From assembly GCA_964020085.1 (NCBI GenBank), contig OZ026603.1, positions 7,332,546 to 7,396,545 of the forward strand: DNA of 64,000 bases. Reading direction: 5' to 3'. The stretch comes from Micromussa lordhowensis (lineage: Eukaryota > Cnidaria > Anthozoa > Scleractinia > Lobophylliidae). The position numbers were made by a program, and so were the translations under genes. Positions within the stretch are counted from its first letter, which is position 1. The number at the start of each line of letters is the position of its first letter. The notes below the pieces were generated by a model. The model searched no databases. It saw only the letters and a list, made by a program, of their open reading frames with translations, and was not told the DNA's origin. Positions 24,938 through 34,426 of this stretch are shown piece after piece.

Positions 24938-27349
24938 ATGCTCCAGGGTGTTTTTTCTGGCCTTCTTTTTGCAGTAGTTTCCCCTGGTCCCAACTTTGCA
25001 GAATTTCAGAAAACGCGCGCTGGGGGTCCCCTTGGCAAATTTGACATAGCTCGGCTTCACGGGCACTTTAAGAGGCGCGGTTTGCAGCAAAATGTTTTGC
25101 TAGGCTCGCACTTTAAGGAAATTATAGTTAGAACATGATGGCATATGCTCCAGGGTGTTTTTTCTTGCCTTCTTTTTGCAGTAGTTTCCCCTGGTCCCAA
25201 CTTTGCAGAATTTCAGAAAACGCGCGCTGGGGGTCCCCTTGGCAAATTTGACATAGCTCGGCTTCACGGGCACTTTAAGACGCGCGGTTTGCAGCAAAAT
25301 GTTCTGCTAGGTTGGCACTTCAAGGAAATGTTAGTTAGGACATGATGGCATTGGCGCCAGGGGGTTTTTTCTGGCCTTCTTTTTGCAGTAGTTTCCCCTG
25401 GTCCCAACTTTGCAGAATTTCAGAAAACGCGCGCTGGGGGTCCCCTTGGCAAATTTGACATAGCTCGGCTTCACGGGCATTTTAAGAGGCGCGGTTTGCA
25501 GCAAAATGTTTTGCTAGGTAGGCACTTGAAGGAAATTTTAGTTAGGACATGATGGCATTGGCGCCAGGGTGTTTTTTTCTGGCCTTCTTTTTGCAGTAGT
25601 TTCCCCTGGTCCCAACTTTGCAGAATTTCAGAAAACGCGCGCTGGGGGTCCCCTTGGCAAATTTGACATAGCTCGGCTTCACGGGCATTTTAAGAGGCGC
25701 GGTTTGCAGCAAAATGTTTTGCTAGGTAGGCACTTCAAGGAAATTTTAGTTAGGACATGATGGCATTGGCGCCAGGGTGTTTTTTTCTGGCCTTCTTTTT
25801 GCAGTAGTTTCCCCTGGTCCCAACTTTGCAGAATTTCAGAAAACGCGCGCTGGGGGTCCCATTGGCAAATTTGACATAGCTCGGCTTCACGGGCACTTTA
25901 AGAGGCGCGGTTTGCATCAAAAAGTTGTGCTAGGTTGGCACTTTAAGGAAATTTTGGCTAGGACATGATGGCATTGGCGCCAGGGTGTTTTTTCTGGCCT
26001 TCTTTTTGCAGTAGTTTCCCCTGGTCCCAACTTTGCAGAATTTCAGAAAACGCGCGCTCGGGGTCTCATTGGCAAATTTGACATAGCTCGGCTTCAGGGG
26101 CACTTTAAGAGGCGCGGTTTGCAGCAAAATGTTCTGCTAGGTTGGCAGTTTAAGGAAATTCTAGTTAGGACATGATGGCATTGGTGCCAGGGTTTTTTTC
26201 TGGCCTTCTTTTTGCAGTAGTTTTCCCTGGTCCCAACTTTGCAGAATTTCAGAAAACGCGCGCTGGGGGTCCCCTTGGCAAATTTGACATAGCTCGGCTT
26301 CACGGGCACTTTAAGAGGCGCGGCTTGCAGCAAAATGTTCTGCTAGGTTGGCACTTGAAGGAAATTCTAGTTAGGACATGATGGCATTGGTGCCAGGGTT
26401 TTTTTCTTGCCTTGTTTTTGCAGTAGTTTCCCCTGGTCCCAACTTTGCAGAATTTTAGAAAACGCGCGCTGGGGGTCCCCTTGGCAAATTTGACATAGCT
26501 CGGCTTCACGGGCACTTTAAGAGGCGCGGTTTGCAGCAAAATGTTTTGCTAGGTTGGCAGTTTAAGGAAATTTATGTTAGGACATGATGGCATTGGTGCC
26601 AGGGTTTTTTTCTGGTCTTCTTTTTGCAGTAGTTTTCCCTGGTCCCAACTTTTTAGAATTTCAGAAAACGCGCGCTGGGGGTCCCCTTGGCAAATTTGAC
26701 ATAGCTCGGCTTCACGGGCACTTTAAGAGGTGCGGTTTGCAGCAAAATGTTGTGCTAGGTTGGCACTTTAAGGAGATTTTAGTTAGGACATGATGGCATT
26801 GGTGCCAGGGTTTTTTTCTGGCCTTCTTTTTGCAGTAGTTTTCCCTGGTCCCAACTTTGCAGAATTTCAGAAAACGCGCGCTGGGGGTCCCCTTGGCAAA
26901 TTTGACATAGCTTGGCTTCACGGGCACTTTAAGAGGCGCGGTTTGCAGCAAAATGTTCTGCTAGGTTGGCACTTTAAGGAAATCGTAGTTAGGACATGAT
27001 GGCATTGGCGCCAGGGTGTTTTTTCTGGCCTTCTTTTTGCAGTAGTTTCCCCTGGTCCCAACTTTGCAGAATTTCAGAAAACGCGCGCTGGGGGTCCCCT
27101 TGGCAAATTTGACATAGCTCGGCTTCACGGGCACTTTAAGAGGCGCGGTTTGCAGCACAATGTTTTGCTAGGTAGGCACTTTAAGGAAATTTTAGTTAGG
27201 ACATGATGGCATTGGCGCCAGGGTGTTTTTTCTGGCCTTCTTTTTGCAGTAGTTTCCCCTGGTCCCAACTTTGCAGAATTTCAGAAAACGCGCGCTGGGG
27301 GTCCCCTTGGCAAATTTGACATAGCTCGGCTTCACGGGCACTTTAAGAG
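24938..27349. repeat. Near-consensus monomers with single-monomer duplications
   Basis: The adjacent monomers at about 24938 and 25145 share GGCATATGCTCCAGG and GGCTCGCAC. Those at about 25560 and 25768 share a T7 run and GGTAGGCAC. Between about 26170 and 26810 four successive monomers all have GGTGCCAGGG-T7, a 206-base type, indicating local homogenisation. Confidence 0.78.
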
Positions 27350-28330
27350 GCGCGGTTTGCAGCAAAAAGTTCTGCTAGGTTGGCACTTCAAGGAAATCCT
27401 AGTTAGCACATGATGGAATTGGCGACGGGGTGTTTTTTTGGCCTTCTTTTTGCAGTAGTTTCCCCTGGTCCCAACTTTGCAGAATTTCAGAAAACGCGCG
27501 CTGGGGGTCCCCTTGGCAAATTTTACATAGCTCGGCTTTACGGGCACTTTAGGAGGCGCGGTTTGCAGCAAAATATTCTGCTAGGTTGGCACTTCAAGGA
27601 AATTCTAGTTAAAACATGGTGATATTGGCGCCAGCGTGGTTTTTCTGGCCTTCTCTTTGCAGTAGTTTCCCCTGGTCCCAACTTTGCAGAATTTCAGAAA
27701 ACGCGCGCTGGGGGTCTCCTTGGCAAATTTGACATAGCTCGGCTTCACGGGCACTTTAAGAGGCGCGGTTTGCATCAAAATGTTCTGCTAGGTTTGCAGT
27801 TTAAGGAAATTCTAGTTAGGACATGATGGCATTGGTGCCAGGGTTTTTTTCTGGCCTTCTTTTTGCAGTAGTTTCCCCTGGTCCCAACTTTGCAGAATTT
27901 CAGAAAACGCGCGCTGGGGGTCCCCTTGGAAAATTTGACATAGCTCGGCTTCACGGGCACTTTAAGAGGTGCGGTTTGCAGCAAAAAGTTTTGCTAGGTT
28001 GGCACTTCAAGGAAATTCTAGTTAGGACATGATGGCATTGGCGCCAGGGAGTTTTTTCTGGCCTTCTTTTTGCAGTAGTTTCCCCTGGTCCCAACTTTGC
28101 AGAATTTCAGAAAACGCGCGCTCGGGGTCCCATTGGCAAATTTGACATAGCTCGGCTTCACGGGCACTTTAAGAGGCGCGGTTTGCAGCAAAATGTTTTG
28201 CTTGGTTGGCACTTTAAGGGAATGGTAGTTAAGACATGATGGCATTTGCGCCAGGGTGTTTTTTCTGGCCTTCTTTTTGCAGTAGTTTCCCCTGGTCCCA
28301 ACTTTGCAGAATTTAGAAAACGCGCGCTGG
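27350..28330. repeat. Block G, copy 1
   Basis: Recurs at 30038-31018, displaced 2688 bases (13 monomers less three bases). Marks are CAGCAAAAAGTTCTGC, ATGGAATTGGCGACGGGG, CATGGTGATATTGGCGCC with CGTGGTTTTTC, TTTGCATCAAAATG and GCTTGGTTGGCAC. Confidence 0.83.
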
Positions 28331-30037
28331 GGGTCCCCTTGGCAAATTTGACATAGCTCGGCTTCACGGGCACTTTAAGAGGCGCGGTTTGCAGCAAAAT
28401 GTTCTGCTAGGTTGGCACTTGAAGGAAATCTTAGTTAAAACATGATGACTTTGGCGCCAGGGTGGTTTTTCTGGCCTTCTCTTTGCAGTAGTTTCCCCTG
28501 GTCCCAACTTTGCAGAATTTCAGAAAACGCGCGCTGGGGGTCCCCTTGGCAAATTTGACATAGCTCGGCTTCACGGGCACTTTAAGAGGCGCGGTTTGCA
28601 TTAAATTTTCTGCTAGGTTGGCAGTTTAAGGAAAGTCTAGTTAGGACATGATGGTATTGGTGCCAGGGTTTTTTTCTGGCCTTTTTTTTGCAGTAGTTTC
28701 CCCTGGTCCCAACTTTGCAGAATTTCAGAAAACGCGCGCTGGGGGTCCCATTGGCAAATTTGACATAGCTCGGCGTCACGGGCACTTCAAGAGGCGCGGT
28801 TTGCATCAAAATGTTCTGCTAGGTAGGCAGTTTAAGGAAATTCTAGTTAGGACATGATGGCATTGGTGCCAGGGTTTTTTTTCTGGCCTTCTTTTTGCAG
28901 TAGTTTCCCCTGGTCCCAACTTTGCAGAATTTCAGAAAACGCGCGCTGGGGGTCCCCTTGGCAAATTTGACATAGCTCGGCTTCACGGGCACTTTCAGAG
29001 GCGCGGTTTGCAGCAAAAAGTTCTGCTAGGTTGGCACTTCAAGGAAATTCTAGTTAGGACATGATGGCATTGGCGCCAGGGTGTTTTTTCTGGCCTTCTT
29101 TTTGCAGTAGTTTCCCCTGGTCCCAACTTTGCAGAATTTCAGAAAACGCGCGCTGGGGGTCCCATTGGCAAATTTGACATAGCTTGGCGTCACGGGCACT
29201 TTAAGAGGCGCGGTTTGCAGCAAAATGTTCTGCTAGGTTGGCACTTCTAGGTAAATTTTAGTTAGGACATGATGGCATTGGCGCCAGGGTGTTTTTTCTG
29301 GCCTTCTTTTTGCAGTAGTTTCCCCTGGTCCCAACTTTGCAGAATTTCAGAAAACGCGCGCTGGGGGTCCCCTTGGCAAATTTGACATAGCTCGGCTTCA
29401 CGGGCACTTTAAGAGGCGCGGTTTGCAGCAAAATGTTCTGCTAGGTTGGCACTTCAAGGAAATTCTAGTTAGGACATGATGGCATTGGCGCCAGGGTGTT
29501 TTTTCTGGCCTTCCTTTCGCAGTAGTTTCCCCTGGTCCCAACTTTGCAGAATTTCAGAAAACGCGCGCTGGGGGTCCCCTTGGGAAATTTGACATAGCTC
29601 GGCTTCACGGGCACTTTAAGAGGCGCGGTTTGCAGCAAAATGTTCTGCTAAGTTGGCACTTCCAGGTAAACGTTAGTTAGGACATGATGGTATTGGCGCC
29701 AGGGTGTTTTTTCTGGCCTTCTTTTTGCAGTAGTTTCCCCTGGTCCCAACTTTGCAGAATTTCAGAAAACGCGCGCTGGGGGTCCCCTTGGCAAATTTGA
29801 CATAGCTCGGCTTCACGGGCACTTTAAGAGGCGCGGTTTCCAGCAACATGTTCTGCTAGGTTGGCACTTTAAGGAAATCCTAGTTAGGACATGATGGAAT
29901 TGGCGACGGGGTGTTTTTTCTGGCCTTCTTTTTGCAGTAGTTTCCCCTGGTCCCAACTTTGCAGAATTTCAGAAAACGCGCGCTGGGGGTCCCCTTGGCA
30001 AATTTGACATAGCTCGGCTTCACGGGCACTTTAAGAG
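28331..30037. repeat. Monomers between the two G blocks
   Basis: About eight monomers of mixed type, including the clean reference copy at 29274-29480. Two (about 29247 and 29661) have AGGTAAA in place of AAGGAAA. No non-satellite sequence seen. Confidence 0.7.
29274..29480 (+). repeat. Reference monomer (207 bp) of the satellite
   Basis: This copy matches my by-eye consensus. Landmarks by monomer position: dyad TGGCGCCA at 6-13; T-rich tract at about 19-38, ending in GCAG; CGCGCG at 82-87; GGGG-T-CCCC at 91-99; CAAATTTG at 104-111; direct repeat GGCACTTYAAG at 130-140 and 175-185; quasi-palindrome AGCAAAA-TG-TTCTGCT at 154-169; dyad CCTA-GT-TAGG, which here reads TCTA-GT-TAGG, at 191-200. 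CpGs number about eight. Positions 30-164 are the most uniform part among copies. Positions 165-200 vary most, at 165 (29438), 182 (29455), 191-192 (29464-29465) and 199-200 (29472-29473). GGCGCC and GCGCGC occur about once per copy, so NarI/KasI or BssHII should cut the array into a ladder of about 207 bp. Confidence 0.9.
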
Positions 30038-31018
30038 GCGCGGTTTGCAGCAAAAAGTTCTGCTAGGTTGGCACTTTAAGGAAATCCTAGTTAGCACATG
30101 ATGGAATTGGCGACGGGGTGTTTTTTTGGCCTTCTTTTTGCAGTAGTTTCCCCTGGTCCCAACTTTGCAGAATTTCAGAAAACGCGCGCTGGGGGTCCCC
30201 TTGGCAAATTTGACATAGCTCGGCTTTACGGGCACTTTAAGAGGCGCGATTTGCAGCAAAATGTTCTGCTAGGTTGGCACTTCAAGGAAATTGTAGTTAG
30301 GACATGGTGATATTGGCGCCAGCGTGGTTTTTCTGGCCTTCTCTTTGCAGTAGTTTCCCCTGGTCCCAACTTTGCAGAATTTCAGAAAACGCGCGCTGGG
30401 GGTCTCCTTGGCAAATTTGACATAGCTCGGCTTCACGGGCACTTTAAGAGGCGCGGTTTGCATCAAAATGTTCTGCTAGGTTGGCAGTTTAAGGAAATTC
30501 TAGTTAGGACATGATGGCATTGGTGCCAGGGTTTTTTTCTGGCCTTCTTTTTGCAGTAGTTTCCCCTGGTCCCAACTTTGCAGAATTTCAGAAAACGCGC
30601 GCTGGGGGTCCCCTTGGAAAATTTGACATAGCTCGGCTTCACGGGCACTTTAAGAGGCGCGGTTTGCAGCAAAAAGTTCTGCTAGGTTGGCACTTCAAGG
30701 AAATTCTTGTTAGGACATGATGGCATTGGCGCCAGGGAGTTTTTTCTGGCCTTCTTTTTGCAGTAGTTTCCCCTGGTCCCAACTTTGCAGAATTTCAGAA
30801 AACGCGCGCTCGGGGTCCCATTGGCAAATTTGACATAGCTCGGCTTCACGGGCACTTTAAGAGGCGCGGTTTGCAGCAAAATGTTTTGCTTGGTTGGCAC
30901 TTCAAGGAAATGGTAGTTAAGACATGATGGCATTGGCGCCAGGGTGTTTTTTCTGGCCTTCTTTTTGCAGTAGTTTCCCCTGGTCCCAACTTTGCAGAAT
31001 TTCAGAAAACGCGCGCTG
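30038..31018. repeat. Block G, copy 2
   Basis: Same markers and order as 27350-28330, with scattered substitutions. Its right half is also the left half of unit H1, so part of this block exists three times (27.8, 30.5 and 32.3 kb). Confidence 0.83.
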
Positions 31019-32322
31019 GGGGTCCTCTTGGCAAATTTGACATAGCTCGGCTTCACGGGCATTTTAAGAGGCGCGGTTTGCAGCAAAATGTTCTGCTAGG
31101 TTGGCACTTTAAGGAAATGCTAAATAGGACATGATGGCGTTGGCGCCAGGGTGTTTTTTCTGGCCTTCTTTTTGCAGGAGTTCCCCCTGGTCCCAACTTT
31201 GTAGAATTTCAGAAAACGCGCGCTGGGGGTCCTCTTGGCAAATTTGACATAGCTCGGCTTCACGGGCATTTTAAGAGGCGCGGTTTGCAGCAAAATGTTC
31301 TGCTAGGTTGGCACTTTAAGGAAATGCTAAATAGGACATGATGGCATTGGCGCCAGGGTGTTTTTTCTGGCCTTCTTTTTGCAGTAGTTTTTTCTGGTCA
31401 CAACTTTGCAGAATTTCAGAAAACGCGCGCTGGGGGTCCCCTTGGCAAATTTGACATAGCTTGGCTTCACGGGCACTTTAAGAGGCGCGGTTTGCAGCAA
31501 AATGTTCTGCTAGGTTGGCACTTTAAGAAAATCCTAGTTAGGACATGATGGCATTGGCGCCAGGTTGTTTTTCTGGCCTTCTTTTTGCAGTAGTTTCCCC
31601 TGGTCCCAACTTTGCAGAATTTCAGAAAACGCGCGCTGGGGGTCCCCTTGGCAAATTTGACATAGCCCGGCTTCACGGGCACTTCAAGAGGCGCAGTTTG
31701 CAGCAAAATGTTTTGCTAGGTTGGCACTTCAAGGAAATGCTAGTTAGGACATGATGGCATTGGCGCCAGGGTGTTTTTTCTGGCCTTCTTTTTGCAGTAG
31801 TTTCCCCTGGTCCCAACTTTGCAGAATTTCAGAAAACGCCCGCTGGGGATCCCCTTGGCAAATTTGACATAGCTCGGCTTCACGGGCACTTTAAGAGGCG
31901 CGGTTTGCAGCAAAATGTTCTGCTAGGTTGGCACTTTAAGGAAATCTTAGTTAAGACGTGATGGCATGGGCGCCAGGGTGTTTTTTCTGCCCTTCTTTTG
32001 CAGGAGTTTCCCCTGGTCCCAACTTTGCAGAATTTCAGAAAACGCGCGCTGGGGGTCCCCTTGGCAAATTTGACATAGCTCGGCTTCACGGGCATTTTAA
32101 GAGGCGCGGTTTGCAGCAAAATGTTCTGCTAGGCTGGCACTTGAAGGAAGTTTAAGTTAGAACATGATGGCATATGCGCCAGGGTGTTTTTTCTGGCCTT
32201 CTTTTTGCAGTAGTTTCCTCTGGTCCCAACTTTGCAGAATTTCAGAAAACGCGCGCTGGGGGTCTCCTTGGCAAATTTGATATAGCTTGGCTTCACGGGC
32301 ACTTTAAGAGGCGCGGTTTGCA
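30463..32322. repeat. Tandem unit H1 (9 monomers, 1860 bp)
   Basis: Followed directly by H2 at a displacement of 1860 bases. Order of marks: GGCAGTTTAAGG with GGTGCCAGGG-T7, CAGCAAAAAGTTC, GCTTGGTTGG, GCTAAATAGG twice, TTTTTTCTGGTCAC at about 31390, GGTTGTTTTTCTGG at about 31563, ACGCCCGCTGGGGATCC at about 31836, GACGTGATGGCATGGG at about 31956 and GGCATATGCGCC at about 32169. Confidence 0.9.
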
Positions 32323-34389
32323 GCAAAATGTTCTGCTAGGTTGGCAGTTTAAGGAAATTCTAGTTAGGACATGATGGCATTGGTGCCAGGGTTTTTTTCT
32401 GGCCTTCTTTTTGCAGTAGTTTCCCCTGGTCCCAACTTTGCAGAATTTCAGAAAACGCGCGCTGGGGGTCCCCTTGGAAAATTTGACATAGCTCGGCTTC
32501 ACGGGCACTTTAAGAGGCGCGGTTTGCAGCAAAAAGTTCTGCTAGGTTGGCACTTCAAGGAAATTCTTGTTAGGACATGATGGCATTGGCGCCAGGGAGT
32601 TTTTTCTGGCCTTCTTTTTGCAGTAGTTTCCCCTGGTCCCAACTTTGCAGAATTTCAGAAAACGCGCGCTCGGGGTCCCATTGGCAAATTTGACATAGCT
32701 CGGCTTCACGGGCACTTTAAGAGGCGCGGTTTGCAGCAAAATGTTTTGCTTGGTTGGCACTTCAAGGAAATGGTAGTTAAGACATGATGGCATTGGCGCC
32801 AGGGTGTTTTTTCTGGCCTTCTTTTTGCAGTAGTTTCCCCTGGTCCCAACTTTGCAGAATTTCAGAAAACGCGCGCTGGGGGTCCTCTTGGCAAATTTGA
32901 CATAGCTCGGCTTCACGGGCATTTTAAGAGGCGCGGTTTGCAGCAAAATGTTCTGCTAGGTTGGCACTTTAAGGAAATGCTAAATAGGACATGATGGCGT
33001 TGGCGCCAGGGTGTTTTTTCTGGCCTTCTTTTTGCAGGAGTTCCCCCTGGTCCCAACTTTGTAGAATTTCAGAAAACGCGCGCTGGGGGTCCTCTTGGCA
33101 AATTTGACATAGCTCGGCTTCACGGGCATTTTAAGAGGCGCGGTTTGCAGCAAAATGTTCTGCTAGGTTGGCACTTTAAGGAAATGCTAAATAGGACATG
33201 ATGGCATTGGCGCCAGGGTGTTTTTTCTGGCCTTCTTTTTGCAGTAGTTTTTTCTGGTCACAACTTTGCAGAATTTCAGAAAACGCGCGCTGGGGGTCCC
33301 CTTGGCAAATTTGACATAGCTTGGCTTCACGGGCACTTTAAGAGGCGCGGTTTGCAGCAAAATGTTCTGCTAGGTTGGCACTTTAAGGAAATTTTAGTTA
33401 AAACATGATGGCATTGGCGCCAGGGTGTTTTTTCTGGCCTTCTTTTTGCAGTAGTTTCCCCTGGTCCCAACTTTGCAGAATTTCAGAAAACGCGCGCTGG
33501 GGGTCCCCTTGGCAAATTTGACATAGCTCGGCTTCACGGGCACTTTAAGAGGCGCGGTTTGCAGCAAAATGTTCTGCTAGGTTGGCACTTTAAGAAAATC
33601 CTAGTTAGGACATGATGGCATTGGCGCCAGGTTGTTTTTCTGGCCTTCTTTTTGCAGTAGTTTCCCCTGGTCCCAACTTTGCAGAATTTCAGAAAACGCG
33701 CGCTGGGGGTCCCCTTGGCAAATTTGACATAGCCCGGCTTCACGGGCACTTCAAGAGGCGCAGTTTGCAGCAAAATGTTTTGCTAGGTTGGCACTTCAAG
33801 GAAATGCTAGTTAGGACATGATGGCATTGGCGCCAGGGTGTTTTTTCTGGCCTTCTTTTTGCAGTAGTTTCCCCTGGTCCCAACTTTGCAGAATTTCAGA
33901 AAACGCCCGCTGGGGATCCCCTTGGCAAATTTGACATAGCTCGGCTTCACGGGCACTTTAAGAGGCGCGGTTTGCAGCAAAATGTTCTGCTAGGTTGGCA
34001 CTTTAAGGAAATCTTAGTTAAGACGTGATGGCATGGGCGCCAGGGTGTTTTTTCTGCCCTTCTTTTGCAGGAGTTTCCCCTGGTCCCAACTTTGCAGAAT
34101 TTCAGAAAACGCGCGCTGGGGGTCCCCTTGGCAAATTTGACATAGCTCGGCTTCACGGGCATTTTAAGAGGCGCGGTTTGCAGCAAAATGTTCTGCTAGG
34201 CTGGCACTTGAAGGAAGTTTAAGTTAGAACATGATGGCATATGCGCCAGGGTGTTTTTTCTGGCCTTCTTTTTGCAGTAGTTTCCTCTGGTCCCAACTTT
34301 GCAGAATTTCAGAAAACGCGCGCTGGGGGTCTCCTTGGCAAATTTGACATAGCTTGGCTTCACGGGCACTTTAAGAGGCGCGGTTTGCA
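32323..34389. repeat. Tandem unit H2 (10 monomers, 2067 bp)
   Basis: Copy of H1 with one extra, nearly consensus monomer at about 33361-33567. After it the displacement rises from 1860 to 2067. Outside that insertion I saw one difference, T at 32281 against C at 34348. This is among the youngest duplications in the window. Confidence 0.9.
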
Positions 34390-34426
34390 GCAAAATGTTC
34401 TGCTAGGTTGGCACTTCAAGGAAATC

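Noticed and set aside
29364..29372. GGGG-T-CCCC as a hairpin terminator
   Set aside because: A one-base loop cannot fold as an RNA hairpin and no T-tract follows it. It is better listed as one of several short dyads in the monomer.
29394..29405. CENP-B box in the GGCTTCACGGGC part of the monomer
   Set aside because: The CENP-B box needs TTCG, then A, then CGGG at fixed spacing over 17 bases. Here TTC and CGGG are only one base apart.
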